DNA of 35,275 nucleotides, from NCBI GenBank assembly GCA_021413845.1, contig JAIOPP010000019.1, forward strand, positions 1-35,275, read 5' to 3'. Below are positions 21,979 through 31,216 of this stretch, in pieces; within the stretch, counting starts at the first letter, position 1; each line of letters starts with the position of its first letter. A program made the translations under genes and the position numbers. The notes below the pieces were generated by a model, which worked only from the letters and a program-made list of their open reading frames with translations, made no database searches and was not told the origin of the DNA. Source of the DNA: Planctomycetia bacterium (GTDB lineage Bacteria; Planctomycetota; Planctomycetia; Pirellulales; PNKZ01).

Positions 21979-24702
21979 TTACGCTTCTTCGCCGGCATTC
22001 GCTTTCTTCTTCGCAGGCTTTTTCTTCGTGCTTGCCGAGGCCGCTTTCTTTTTCATTGGGCGTTTCTTCGCCGGCGGGCCCGCCGCGGCGCGGGCTTCCA
22101 AGAGAGGGAGCGCCAGTTCAAGCGTCGCTTCTTCGAGCGAGGTGTTCTTCGGCAACGAGGCGTTCGTCACGCCGTCGGTCACATATTGCCCGTAGCGCCC
22201 TTCGAAGAGCTTGATCGGTTGCTTCGTTACGGGGGATTCACCGAGCACCTTAAGCGGCTCGCGCACCGCGCCGCCGAAGCGCCCCTTTTGCGTCTTCGGC
22301 TCCGCCAACAACTTCAGCGATTCTTCGAGCGTCACCTCCAGCGGCGACACGCCGGCCGGCAGGCTTCGCGTATCGACACCGGCTTTGATGTAAGGACCGA
22401 ACCGGCCGTTGTAGGCCGTGATCTTCTCGCCGTCCGCCTCGCGCACACCGATCGTCCGCGGCAACTCCAGCAGTTTCAGCGCGACCGCGAGCGTCACGTC
22501 TTCGACCTTCATCCCCTTGAGCAGGGAAGCGTTCTTCGGCTTCTCTTCGTCTTCCGCCGTGCCGAGTTGCACATACGGACCGAAGCGCCCGACCTTGATG
22601 AATACCGGCTTGCCGGTTTCCGGGCACGAGCCCAACGGTTCGTCGGCCACGGCCGCTTGGCTGAGCATCCCTTGCGCCGCAGGCATCGTCAGTTCGTCGG
22701 GCGGGAAGCCGTCGGGGATGCTCGCGCGACGGTCCCCTTGTTCGAGAAACGGACCGAACTTTCCGACCCGCACGTAGATCGGCACCTCGGATCCTTCGGG
22801 CGTTCCCAAGAGCGTGCGGCACGCCTCGCGGGCATCGATCTCATCGACCTTGCCCGTGATCTGCTCCTTCAAGCCGCGCTCGCCGCCGACATCGGTGTTT
22901 CCGTTGCCGTGATAAAACGATTGCAGATACTCGAACTGCCCCCGCTCGCCCCGGCTGACCGCATCGAGGTCTTCTTCCATCTTCGCGGTGAAGCCGTAGT
23001 CGACGAGCTTCGCGAGATGCTCGCCCATGAGCTTGGCGACCGCCATTGCGGTCCACGTCGGCACGAGGGCATTCCCCTTCTTATAGACATAGTCGCGCGC
23101 CAAGATCGTGTCGATGATTGCGGCGTACGTGCTCGGCCGGCCGATGCCGAGTTCTTCGAGCGACTTCGTCAGCGTCGCTTCGTTGAAGCGCGCCGGAGGT
23201 TGGGTCGCGTGGCCTTTGCATTCCAACTCGCGACAGGCCAACGCTTGGCCGAGCGCCACGGCCGGGAGCACCTTTTCGCGATCCGCAAGTTCGGCGGCCG
23301 GATCGTCGGAGCCTTCGACATACGCTCGCAGATAGCCCGCGAAGTCGATCGTCTTGCCGCTCACGGTGAAGATCGCGCCGTCGCCTTCGATCGTGATTAC
23401 GATCCGGCGGCCGGTGCTATCGGCCATTTGGCTGGCGATGGTCCGCTTCCAGATCATGTCGTACAGGCGGAACTGCTCGTCGTTGAGTTCCTTGCGCAAC
23501 GTCTCGGGAAGCGTGAACGGGGCACCGGCAGGGCGGATCGCTTCGTGCGCCTCTTGCGCGTTCTTCACCTTCGTTTTGTAAACGCGCGCTTCATCCGGCA
23601 AATACTGCTTGCCGTATTCCGACGACACCAACTCGCGAGCCGCATCGATCGCCACGCTCGCCAAGTTGGTCGAGTCGGTACGCATGTAAGTGATGTAGCC
23701 GTTTTCATACAAACTCTGCGCGACTTGCATCGTCCGCTTGGCAGTGAAGCTGAGCTTGCGATTCGCTTCTTGTTGCAGCGTGCTGGTCGTGAACGGCGGG
23801 TACGGCTTCGACGAGTAGGGCTTATCGTCCAACGAAGCCACGCGGAACTTCGCCTTTTGCAACCGCTCGCGCATCTTCATCGCCGCAGCTTCGTCCATTT
23901 GCAGCAAATTCGCGTCTTTGATCCGGCCCGTTGCCGGGTCGAAATCCTTCGCGGCGGGGATGCGGCGGCCATCGACGCTCGCCAACTCCGCCTCGAACGG
24001 TACGGCATCGCTTCCGGCGGCTTCGGCAAACGTCCCGAGCAGATCCCAATACGAGGCCGAACGGAACGCCATCCGCTCCCGCTCGCGATCGGCGATCATC
24101 CGCACCGCCACGCTTTGCACGCGCCCGGCCGAAAGCCGAGGACGGACCTTGCGCCATAGGAGGGGCGAGACCTCGTAACCATAGAGCCGATCGACGATCC
24201 GGCGGGCCTCTTGAGCGCGGACAAGGTTTTCGTCGATGTCGCGGGGGTGTTCAAGCGCTTCGTGGATCGCTTCGGAGGTGATTTCGTGAAAGACGAGCCG
24301 TTTGACCGGGATCTTCGGTTGCAAAATCTCTTGGAGGTGCCAACTAATGGCTTCCCCTTCGCGGTCTTCGTCCGTCGCCAGAAAGAGTTCGTCGGCCGTC
24401 TTCACCAGGGCTTTCAGCTTACGCACATGCTCCGCCTTGCCGGGCGGGATGACGTAGATCGGCTGAAAGGTTTCCTCGACGTTTACGCCGAGATTCGCCC
24501 ACTTCTGCCCCTTAAACTCAGCAGGGACTTGCTTGGCCCCTTCCGGCAAATCGCGAACGTGGCCGATACTGGCTTCGATGATGTAACCATCGCCGAGAAA
24601 CTTCCCGATAGTGCGGGCCTTGGCCGGCGACTCGACGATGACGAGCGACTTGCCGGACGAAGGTGCTTTTTTGCGGGGAGATTTAGCGGCTTTTTTTGCC
24701 AT
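21979..24702 (-). CDS. topA: DNA topoisomerase I (type IA)
   Basis: 907 residues. It relaxes negative supercoils by passing a strand through a transient single-strand break. Visible parts: a Lys/Ser-rich N-terminus, then the TOPRIM start KSLVIVESPAKARTIGKFL and ATDEDREGEAISWHL; LSAGRVQSVAVRMI; the active-site tyrosine Tyr339 in GYITYMRTDSTNL; and LGIGRPSTYAAIIDTI. The C-terminal third has no Cys4 zinc fingers. It carries about five GRFGPYV-like repeats (RVGKFGPFLEQG, KVGRFGPYVQLG, YNGRFGPYIKAG and others) of the Topo C-repeat type. A Lys/Ala-rich tail (KKRPMKKKAASASTKKKPAKKK) ends the protein and probably holds DNA non-specifically. Confidence 0.97.
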   Translation of the reverse strand: MAKKAAKSPRKKAPSSGKSLVIVESPAKARTIGKFLGDGYIIEASIGHVRDLPEGAKQVPAEFKGQKWANLGVNVEETFQPIYVIPPGKAEHVRKLKALVKTADELFLATDEDREGEAISWHLQEILQPKIPVKRLVFHEITSEAIHEALEHPRDIDENLVRAQEARRIVDRLYGYEVSPLLWRKVRPRLSAGRVQSVAVRMIADRERERMAFRSASYWDLLGTFAEAAGSDAVPFEAELASVDGRRIPAAKDFDPATGRIKDANLLQMDEAAAMKMRERLQKAKFRVASLDDKPYSSKPYPPFTTSTLQQEANRKLSFTAKRTMQVAQSLYENGYITYMRTDSTNLASVAIDAARELVSSEYGKQYLPDEARVYKTKVKNAQEAHEAIRPAGAPFTLPETLRKELNDEQFRLYDMIWKRTIASQMADSTGRRIVITIEGDGAIFTVSGKTIDFAGYLRAYVEGSDDPAAELADREKVLPAVALGQALACRELECKGHATQPPARFNEATLTKSLEELGIGRPSTYAAIIDTILARDYVYKKGNALVPTWTAMAVAKLMGEHLAKLVDYGFTAKMEEDLDAVSRGERGQFEYLQSFYHGNGNTDVGGERGLKEQITGKVDEIDAREACRTLLGTPEGSEVPIYVRVGKFGPFLEQGDRRASIPDGFPPDELTMPAAQGMLSQAAVADEPLGSCPETGKPVFIKVGRFGPYVQLGTAEDEEKPKNASLLKGMKVEDVTLAVALKLLELPRTIGVREADGEKITAYNGRFGPYIKAGVDTRSLPAGVSPLEVTLEESLKLLAEPKTQKGRFGGAVREPLKVLGESPVTKQPIKLFEGRYGQYVTDGVTNASLPKNTSLEEATLELALPLLEARAAAGPPAKKRPMKKKAASASTKKKPAKKKANAGEEA

Positions 24703-25023
24703 AACGGTTCAAACGATCGAGCAGGAGGAGCAGCGGGAAGGAGAGACTTTACATCGCCTACGGCAAGTCGGCGCGGCATCCCGACCCGCGAGACGCGCGG
24801 CGCGAGAAGCTGCGGCAGCGGCCTATTTCAGGGGCTTGCGCGTCGTCGGGAACCTTGTTTGGGATTGCATTTACGACGACGAGACCTAAAATCACGACCG
24901 TTCGGAAAGCGTCGGCTTAACGCTCGTTGTTAACCTTCGCTTCCCCCCGCTGTCAAGTGTTGTTCGCTCCCGGCGACCGACGGCAGCGCTCCCTCCTCAG
25001 ACCGGTAAGGATCTCGGTTTACG
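24703..25023 (+). other. 321-base divergent intergenic region (topA / SurA-like)
   Basis: It separates the divergent topA and SurA-like genes and should hold promoters for both, but I see no hexamer pair good enough to call. A TTAAC...GTTAA inverted repeat (5-bp arms, 7-base loop) is present near 24917. AAGGA at about 15 bases before the ATG at 25024 is rather far for a ribosome-binding site. Confidence 0.35.
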
Positions 25024-27552
25024 ATGGCTAGCCCCTTCGCACTGTTCCGTAAAAACCAAAAAATTCTCATGGTCGTGTTCGGGCTCATGGCCATGATCGC
25101 GTTCGTGTTCTTCGATTCGATGGGGCCGATCGTCGATCCCGGCAATCCGTCGAACACGCTCGTCGCCGAGTCCGATCACCTGAAGCTGCATGAATTGGAA
25201 GTCGACATTGCGGTTCGCAATCGCTCGATCGTGCATCAATTCCTGACGAAGGCGCTAGCGTCTTCGATCGAGCAACGGCAGTTCCTCCAACTTCAGCAAG
25301 AGCTCAAGGGGGAGAGCGAGGAAACCATCCGCGCGCAACTGGCCGAGATGCAAGCCCGGATCTACAGCAGCGTCAACATGGCCGTCATTCGCCGGATCGG
25401 CGTCTCCGACGAAAAATCGGTCGTCGACAACCTCGTGCTGGCCGACCTGGCGAAGCGCTCGGGCGTGCAAGTAAGCGACACACGGATCATCAAGTTCATC
25501 GGCGAGTTTCTGGCTGCGTTCCAAGTCGATCCGCTCGACGGAGCGAAGCTCGACAAGATCGCCAACAGCCTGAACGGCGTCTCGCAACGGCGTCTGAACG
25601 AGGCGTTTCGGACGGAGCTACTCGCCGGTGCGATGCGCGACTATTTAGCTTACAACCCGGCATTTTCGCCGAGCACGTTCAACCAACTCAAGCCGCTGGC
25701 GACGCCGATCGACCGCTGGAATTACTACACGCGCAAGAACCTTCGTGCGACGGCGGAAGTGGTCGCCGTGCGGACATCGGACCTCGTGAAAGCGAAGAAG
25801 GTGCCGGAGCCGCAGGAGCGCGAGCTCGCCGCCTTCTATGAAGAATACAAGTTCGAGGAACCGACCCCCGGCTCGCCCGACCCCGGCTTCAAGATTCCGC
25901 AACAGGCGGCGTTCCAATACTTCGCGGCCGACGAATCGAAATTCATGGAGCCGGAAAAGATCACGGCCGCCGAGATCGCGGAACACTACGAGAAGAACAA
26001 GGCGCGCTATCCGTATACTCCGGAAGATTTTTCCGAGCCGGTGAAAAAGGAAGAGCCGAAGGTCGAAGTGCCTAAGGCGACGACTCCGGCGGCAACTACA
26101 GTAAATCCGACGCCTCCTGCTCCGGTTCCTAGCGCTACGGCACCCGCTCCGGCGGCGACCGCGAAACCGCAAGCGACTGCGCCGGCCACGCCTGCTTCGA
26201 CTCCGTCGGCGACTGCCGTCCCTGCGCCGACTCCCTCGGCTTCGGCCGTTCCGCCGGCTCCGAAGCCCTCGGCCTCGGCTACGACACCAGCGGCTGGTTC
26301 GTGTGAGAACGACGAAGCCGACTCGGACGGTTGTCAAACTCCGGCACCGACCGCGAGTGCGACTCCTTCGGCGACACCCTCTGCGACGGCAAGCGCCACT
26401 CCTACGGCTTCGCCCAGCGCACCGGCATCGACCGCGAAACCGCAAGCGACTCCCTCGGCCACGCCTGTAGCGACCACGCCGGCTTCGACTCCGCTGCCGC
26501 CGACTCCGCTCCCGAGCGAAGACGTGATGCTGCCGACCGATATTCGTACCGGTCGCGATCCGCAGTACGATCCGTTGTGGAAAGTGGAAGATAAGGTTCG
26601 CAAGGAACTCGCCGAAGCGGGCGCTCGCAAACGGATACAGACGATCTTCGACGAACTCAAAGCCACGCTGAACAATAAGGCCATCGCCCAACCGTTCGAC
26701 GTCCCGAAGGGGACCGTGCTGCCTCCTCTCTTCACGGCGGACGAATGGCGCAACTTGGCGAAGCCCTATCCCGGCCTGATCGCCGAGACAACCGACGTCG
26801 TCAGCCGAATCACGATCGACGCTCAAGCCGACCAACCCGGCCTATACCACTCGACGATCGGCGGCCGGCCGTTCGCGCAATTCGTATTCGCCTCCCGTGC
26901 GCTCAACGTACCGACGCAATCGATCGAGATTCCGGAATCGACCGGAATCGAAGCGATCGTCAATCCGCGAAAGTCGGTCAGCTACCTGTTTTGGAAGACG
27001 ACCGACGTCGAGGCTCGCGTGCCTGAGTTGAAGGAGATTCGCAACGAGGTCGTGTTCGCTTGGCAAACCCGCACGGCTCGTAAAACCGTGCAAGACGAGG
27101 CCGCGAGCATGGCGAAGCGGGTACGTGAATCTTCGAAGTCGATGGCCGAGCTTTTCCCCGATCGGCAAGTGAAGCTGACGAACGCCTTCACTTGGTTCAA
27201 GCCGGATCTCTCGGGCGGATTCGGGCGTCAAGCACCGCTGGTTCTCAGCGAAGTCGACAACGTCGAAGACGCCGGGGCCGACTTCATGGAAACCGTATTC
27301 AGCTTAGATCCCGATCAAGTCGCCACGGCGTTCAACAATCCGCAAACGGTTTGCTACGTGGTGCGGGCACTTACGATCAGCCCGCCGCGGCAGCAGCTGT
27401 ATCAAACGTTCCTCGCGGATCAATTTCAATCGTATATGCAATACGGAGAAACGGACGCCGAGCGCTTAGCCAACGGCGCGACGAAAACGATGCTCGTCAA
27501 TTCCGGTCTGCGGTGGCTGCGCGAGCCGAAGGAATTCGATCCGAATCAATAA
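25024..27552 (+). CDS. Membrane-anchored SurA/PpiD-like protein with large Pro/Ala-rich insert
   Basis: 842 residues. A single membrane helix (about 12-34, KILMVVFGLMAMIAFVFF) anchors it with the bulk outside, as in PpiD. Residues 40-330 are helical and resemble SurA/PpiD N-terminal chaperone regions, including ITAAEIAEHYEKNKARYPY, which normally leads into a rotamase (PPIase) region. There the sequence is interrupted by about 158 residues (340-498) of Pro/Ala/Thr/Ser-rich sequence with repeats such as AKPQAT and SATPSAT, containing one short acidic segment between two cysteines (SCENDEADSDGCQ). The helical fold resumes at DPLWKVEDKVRKELAEA. I cannot see a full parvulin active-site signature, so chaperone activity is likelier than proline isomerase activity. 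It probably assists folding of exported proteins. Confidence 0.78.
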   Translation: MASPFALFRKNQKILMVVFGLMAMIAFVFFDSMGPIVDPGNPSNTLVAESDHLKLHELEVDIAVRNRSIVHQFLTKALASSIEQRQFLQLQQELKGESEETIRAQLAEMQARIYSSVNMAVIRRIGVSDEKSVVDNLVLADLAKRSGVQVSDTRIIKFIGEFLAAFQVDPLDGAKLDKIANSLNGVSQRRLNEAFRTELLAGAMRDYLAYNPAFSPSTFNQLKPLATPIDRWNYYTRKNLRATAEVVAVRTSDLVKAKKVPEPQERELAAFYEEYKFEEPTPGSPDPGFKIPQQAAFQYFAADESKFMEPEKITAAEIAEHYEKNKARYPYTPEDFSEPVKKEEPKVEVPKATTPAATTVNPTPPAPVPSATAPAPAATAKPQATAPATPASTPSATAVPAPTPSASAVPPAPKPSASATTPAAGSCENDEADSDGCQTPAPTASATPSATPSATASATPTASPSAPASTAKPQATPSATPVATTPASTPLPPTPLPSEDVMLPTDIRTGRDPQYDPLWKVEDKVRKELAEAGARKRIQTIFDELKATLNNKAIAQPFDVPKGTVLPPLFTADEWRNLAKPYPGLIAETTDVVSRITIDAQADQPGLYHSTIGGRPFAQFVFASRALNVPTQSIEIPESTGIEAIVNPRKSVSYLFWKTTDVEARVPELKEIRNEVVFAWQTRTARKTVQDEAASMAKRVRESSKSMAELFPDRQVKLTNAFTWFKPDLSGGFGRQAPLVLSEVDNVEDAGADFMETVFSLDPDQVATAFNNPQTVCYVVRALTISPPRQQLYQTFLADQFQSYMQYGETDAERLANGATKTMLVNSGLRWLREPKEFDPNQ

Positions 27553-27590
27553 CCGACGACTACCTTCATCGGCATTCGTCGCAGATGCAT

Positions 27591-27634
27591 AAAAGGTTGG
27601 GCGACGTCCTCGCGACGTCGCCCAACCTTTTTTT
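27591..27634. terminator. Bidirectional intrinsic terminator
   Basis: A perfect 18-bp inverted repeat (27591-27608 with 27614-27631) surrounds the loop CTCGC. The top strand ends in seven T and the complementary strand ends in a shorter T-run, so it can stop the SurA-like gene (+) and glgB (-), which converge here. Confidence 0.92.
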
Positions 27635-27685
27635 ATCGATCGTGATGCATGTCGATACATGGCTCGCGCGCTGCGAGGCCCAAGC

Positions 27686-29893
27686 CTATTCCGGCTTGAA
27701 CACCAGCACGCTCAATGGCGGCAGCACCACTTCGATCGAATACGGCCGGCCGTGCCAAGGAATCATCTCGGCTTGCACACCCGCCCCGTTGCCGACGTTC
27801 GAGCCGCCGTAGTAGGTCGAGTCGCTATTCAAAGCTTCGCGATAGAAGCAGAGCTTCGAGACGCCGATCCGATGACGTTGCCGCGGCACCGGCGTAAAGT
27901 TGCACGCCGAGAGTAGGAAGTCGTCGGGGTTCTTGCCTTTGCGAAGGAACGCCAGCACGCTCTCTTCCCAGTTGTGGCAATCGACCCACTCGAAGCCGTG
28001 GTGATCGAAGTCGAGCTCATGTAAGGCGGGCTCGTTCTTCAACAGCTTATTCAGATCGGCCACGTAGCGCTGCAAGCCGCTATGCGATTCCCATTGCAGC
28101 AGATGCCATTGGAGGCTCGTGTCGTAGTTCCATTCGGTCCATTGCCCGAACTCGCCCCCCATGAACGTCAGCTTCTTACCTGGGTGGGTCCACATATAGC
28201 CGAACAGGAGCCGCATGTTGGCAAACTTCTGCCACAAGTCGCCCGGCACTTGATCGAGTAGCGAGCCTTTGCCGTGTACCACTTCGTCGTGCGACAAAGG
28301 CAGCACGAAATTTTCGGTGAAGGCGTAGATCAGGCTGAACGTCAATTCATCGTGATGGTATTTGCGATGAATCGACTCGTGCTTCATGTAGCTGCGCGTA
28401 TCGTTCATCCAGCCCATGTTCCATTTCAGGCTGAACCCGAGGCCGCCGATGTAAGTCGGTCGCGAGACATTGGGCCACGCGGTCGATTCTTCGGCGATGG
28501 TCAGCGTGCCGGGGAATTGCGTGTGCGACTGCACGTTGAGCTCGCGAAGGAAGTCGAGCGCTTCGAGGTTCTCGCGTCCGCCGAAGCAATTCGGTTCCCA
28601 GTCCCCTGCTTCGCGGCTGTAATCGAGATAAATCATCGAAGCGACGGCGTCGACCCGAAGACCGTCGATGTGGTATTTGTCGAACCAGAAGAGCGCGTTC
28701 GAGATCAAGAAGTTACGGACTTCGTGTCGTCCGTAGTTGAAGATCAACGTCCCCCAATCGCGATGCTCTCCCTTGCGCGGGTCGGAGTGTTCGTAGAGGT
28801 TCGTGCCGTCGAAATACGCCAGCCCGTGGCCGTCTTTCGGGAAGTGGGCGGGCACCAAATCGAGCACCACGCCGATGCCGTTTTGGTGGCAAAGATCCAC
28901 GAAGAACATAAAGTCTTCGGGCGAGCCGTAGCGCGCGGTCGGCGCGAAATAGCCGACGATCTGATAGCCCCAGCTTCCCGAAAACGGATGCTCCGAGATC
29001 GGCAGCAGCTCGATGTGCGTGTAGCCCATCTCCTTCACGTAGTTCACCAAGTCGACGGCGAGCTCGCGATAGGTCATCCAGCGATCCGGGTTATCCCCCG
29101 GCCGGCGCCAACTGCCGAGATGCACTTCGTAGTACGACATCGGGGCGTCGAGCGCATTATTCTTCTTGCGCTTCGCCATCCACTCCGAGTCTTGCCACTC
29201 GTAGCGCGTGAGATCGATCACCTTCGAAGCGGTCTTCGGCGGGCACTCGGCCCCGAAGCCGTACGGATCGCACTTCTCTTGCACGAAGCCGCCGTTTTTT
29301 ACACGGTACTTATACAGCGTGCCGTCGGGCAGGCCGGGAACGAACAGCTCCCACACGCCGCTAGGAATGTGCTTCCGCATCGGGTGCCGGCGCTCGTCCC
29401 ACTTGTTGAAGTCGCCGACGATGCTGACGCTCGTCGCGTTCGGAGCCCACACCGCGAAGTTCACGCCGCGCACGCCGTCGACCGTGCGCATCTGAGCGCC
29501 GAGCTTATCGTAGCTTTGCCAGTGCGTCCCTTCGCCGAGCAGATACAGATCGAAGTCGCTCAACAGCGGCGGGAAGGCATAGGGGTCGTGCATATTCTTA
29601 CGTGCGCCTTGTTCGTCGACTACTTGCAAATGATAGGGAGCGGGCCCCGCCGCTTGGTCGTCGAGCGGACAGATCGCTTCGTACAATCCTGAAGGATGAA
29701 TCTTCCGCATCGGCCGAGGAACGCCGTGAGCCGCTTCGACCCAGGCCTGCTTCGTCTCCGGCAAGAAGGCCCGCACCGCCATCGCACGGCGACCGTCTTG
29801 CTCGACGATATGGGGGCCGAGCAGTCGTTTCGGGTCTTCCAGGCGACCGTCGACGAGCCGCCCGATCGTGTCTAACGAGGTCAGCGTTCGCAC
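27686..29893 (-). CDS. glgB: 1,4-alpha-glucan branching enzyme GlgB
   Basis: 735 residues, normal full-length GlgB. The start is GTG at 29893, with AAGGAG 7 bases upstream. N-terminal carbohydrate-binding domains (first ~120 residues; then a CBM48 with [22 protein letters not shown]) precede a GH13 barrel. Catalytic-site motifs are [10 protein letters not shown], the nucleophile Asp415 in [10 protein letters not shown], the acid/base Glu near residue 468 in [10 protein letters not shown], and [14 protein letters not shown]. The C-terminal beta domain ends in [10 protein letters not shown]. The enzyme makes alpha-1,6 branches in glycogen. No other glycogen gene (glgA, glgC, glgP) is in this window. 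Confidence 0.97.
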   Translation of the reverse strand: MRTLTSLDTIGRLVDGRLEDPKRLLGPHIVEQDGRRAMAVRAFLPETKQAWVEAAHGVPRPMRKIHPSGLYEAICPLDDQAAGPAPYHLQVVDEQGARKNMHDPYAFPPLLSDFDLYLLGEGTHWQSYDKLGAQMRTVDGVRGVNFAVWAPNATSVSIVGDFNKWDERRHPMRKHIPSGVWELFVPGLPDGTLYKYRVKNGGFVQEKCDPYGFGAECPPKTASKVIDLTRYEWQDSEWMAKRKKNNALDAPMSYYEVHLGSWRRPGDNPDRWMTYRELAVDLVNYVKEMGYTHIELLPISEHPFSGSWGYQIVGYFAPTARYGSPEDFMFFVDLCHQNGIGVVLDLVPAHFPKDGHGLAYFDGTNLYEHSDPRKGEHRDWGTLIFNYGRHEVRNFLISNALFWFDKYHIDGLRVDAVASMIYLDYSREAGDWEPNCFGGRENLEALDFLRELNVQSHTQFPGTLTIAEESTAWPNVSRPTYIGGLGFSLKWNMGWMNDTRSYMKHESIHRKYHHDELTFSLIYAFTENFVLPLSHDEVVHGKGSLLDQVPGDLWQKFANMRLLFGYMWTHPGKKLTFMGGEFGQWTEWNYDTSLQWHLLQWESHSGLQRYVADLNKLLKNEPALHELDFDHHGFEWVDCHNWEESVLAFLRKGKNPDDFLLSACNFTPVPRQRHRIGVSKLCFYREALNSDSTYYGGSNVGNGAGVQAEMIPWHGRPYSIEVVLPPLSVLVFKPE

Positions 29894-30192
29894 GACACGC
29901 TCCTTCGGATTGCTGATGATTGTGCTTGGGGTCAGTCGAGGCGTCTAGGAGGTAAGCAGTATGGGTAATGAGTTTCGGGCCGATTGAACCGGTTTCATGA
30001 CCCCGATCCCGCCGGGTCGGCTTATGACGATCAGGCGGTAAATCCGGCAAAATCGGAATGATTTCAGTAACGCGACCCACCGACGAACGGTATCAACCGG
30101 ACTTTCGGTAAAGTCATTTATCGCGATTAAATCGCCCGTTTTCGCTCCGTTCCGACCCCCTCACACCCACTTCTACTATCGACCGTCGGCCC
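29894..30192 (-). other. 299-base intergenic region upstream of glgB
   Basis: It should contain the glgB promoter on the minus strand. I see no convincing -35/-10 pair, and no gene. The 12-mer TCGCGATTAAAT here (about 30121) recurs near 31111, upstream of the RNase H-like gene, which may be chance. Confidence 0.3.
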
Positions 30193-30840
30193 TCAATTCC
30201 GCCACGATCCGCCGGCGATCGAGGCCCCGAACTGCGCACAAGACATCGTCAGCCCGTCGGCCCGATCGCGCATTCTGCGGCGAGTCCGGTGCCAAGAGTC
30301 TTTCCAGCGTCGCGCCACGGTCGCGGCTTCCTTCTTCGCGGCAGCGTCGGCAGCAGGAGCTTCCGCCGCCGAGGAGGCTTGCTCCGTCGCTTCTTCGTCG
30401 CGATTCCGGCTCGTCGTCGTTTCCGCCGGGCGATCCAAATGCGCCGCATCGAAGCGGAACACGCGCCGTGTCTCCAACTTGTGGAAGCACAATGCCCGAT
30501 CGAGCCGCTGCCACAGGTCGCGGTTCTTGATCGGGGCCATTTCGCCGTAACATTCCCACATCCAGCCGTTGCGACGCCATTCGTCGAGTCCCTCGGCCAC
30601 GGCGCGGCGCACCGTTCGAGCTCCCGACGTCATCGTCACGATCGACGGTTGGTCGAGCGCTTCAAGCGCGCGAACCACCGCCAGCAATTCCAGTCGTTCG
30701 CTGCTCACGTCGAGTTCTTCGTCGCAAGCCGTCAGTTCCGCCGATCCATCGGCCGCCGTCAGAGCGAAGTTCCATTCGCCCCGTTTCCCTTCGACCTGCG
30801 CCTCGCAGCGCAAGAAGAAGTGCGGTTGGGCAGAAGCCAT
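30193..30840 (-). CDS. RNase HI-like protein with degenerate active site
   Basis: 215 residues. Residues 40-125 align by eye with RNase HI. SSERLELLAVVRALEAL matches the helix TNNRMELMAAIVALEAL of the E. coli enzyme, keeping the catalytic Glu (Glu51 for Glu48). VRRAVAEGLDEWRRNGWMWE...APIKNRDLWQRLDRAL matches the substrate-handle region including NxDLWQRLD. But the usual first Asp (TDGS, E. coli Asp10) is not found, and the Asp70 position (TDSQ) reads TSGA, giving Gly73. The fourth Asp cannot be placed with confidence. The C-terminal 75 residues are Ala/Glu/Lys-rich and basic. Nuclease activity is therefore doubtful; a nucleic-acid-binding role is more plausible. No clear ribosome-binding site. 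Confidence 0.75.
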   Translation of the reverse strand: MASAQPHFFLRCEAQVEGKRGEWNFALTAADGSAELTACDEELDVSSERLELLAVVRALEALDQPSIVTMTSGARTVRRAVAEGLDEWRRNGWMWECYGEMAPIKNRDLWQRLDRALCFHKLETRRVFRFDAAHLDRPAETTTSRNRDEEATEQASSAAEAPAADAAAKKEAATVARRWKDSWHRTRRRMRDRADGLTMSCAQFGASIAGGSWRN

Positions 30841-31216
30841 AGAGTTATGAGCTCTTGAGTTTTTGGGAAGGTGGGATGCGTTGTGGGTCGACCGATTCGA
30901 CCGAGGGGCAAGCGTGCGTCTTGCTTGTTTTCGCTAACAAGCTCTATCGGCAGACTCACCCCGAACTTCGCAACTTTGCCCCCCAACGCAACACATTTTT
31001 CTTCGCGCGCGGTCGACGGTAGATTTTAGATCGACTTTAACGATCGCGAAAACTCTCCGAGGCGAGCGGGGACCGTTATATCCCCGTTGAACGAAGTCAG
31101 AGATTCTATCTCGCGATTAAATTCAAAGACAACAAAACAAAAAAAAGCCGGCTCGAAGCGAATGTCGCTTCGAGCCGGCTTAGATGATTCAAACGTATCG
31201 TCGACTATAGCCGCAC
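30841..31216 (-). other. 376-base intergenic region between the RNase H-like and C26-like genes
   Basis: It holds the terminator of the C26-like gene (31138-31181) and, by position, the promoter of the RNase H-like gene. A TATAAC hexamer on the minus strand near 31080 could be a -10 box but has no good -35. No gene is seen. Confidence 0.35.
31138..31181 (-). terminator. Intrinsic terminator of the C26-like gene
   Basis: A perfect 16-bp stem (31145-31160 with 31166-31181) closes on a 5-base loop. On the minus strand it is followed by a run of eight or nine T (the A-run at 31138-31146 on the top strand). It lies 36 bases after the stop of the minus-strand C26-like gene. Confidence 0.9.

Noticed and set aside
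21778-24159. Very long open frame (793 codons) on the plus strand opposite topA
   Set aside because: It is Arg-rich shadow sequence produced by GC codon bias; topA on the other strand has full catalytic motifs and no ribosome-binding site supports this frame.
25645-26835. 396-codon minus-strand frame rich in Arg/Gly/Ser repeats
   Set aside because: It mirrors the Pro/Ala/Thr/Ser repeat of the SurA-like gene and is not an independent repeat protein.
28274-29692. 472-codon plus-strand frame opposite glgB
   Set aside because: Antisense shadow of a clearly conserved GlgB; the product has no domain-like pattern.
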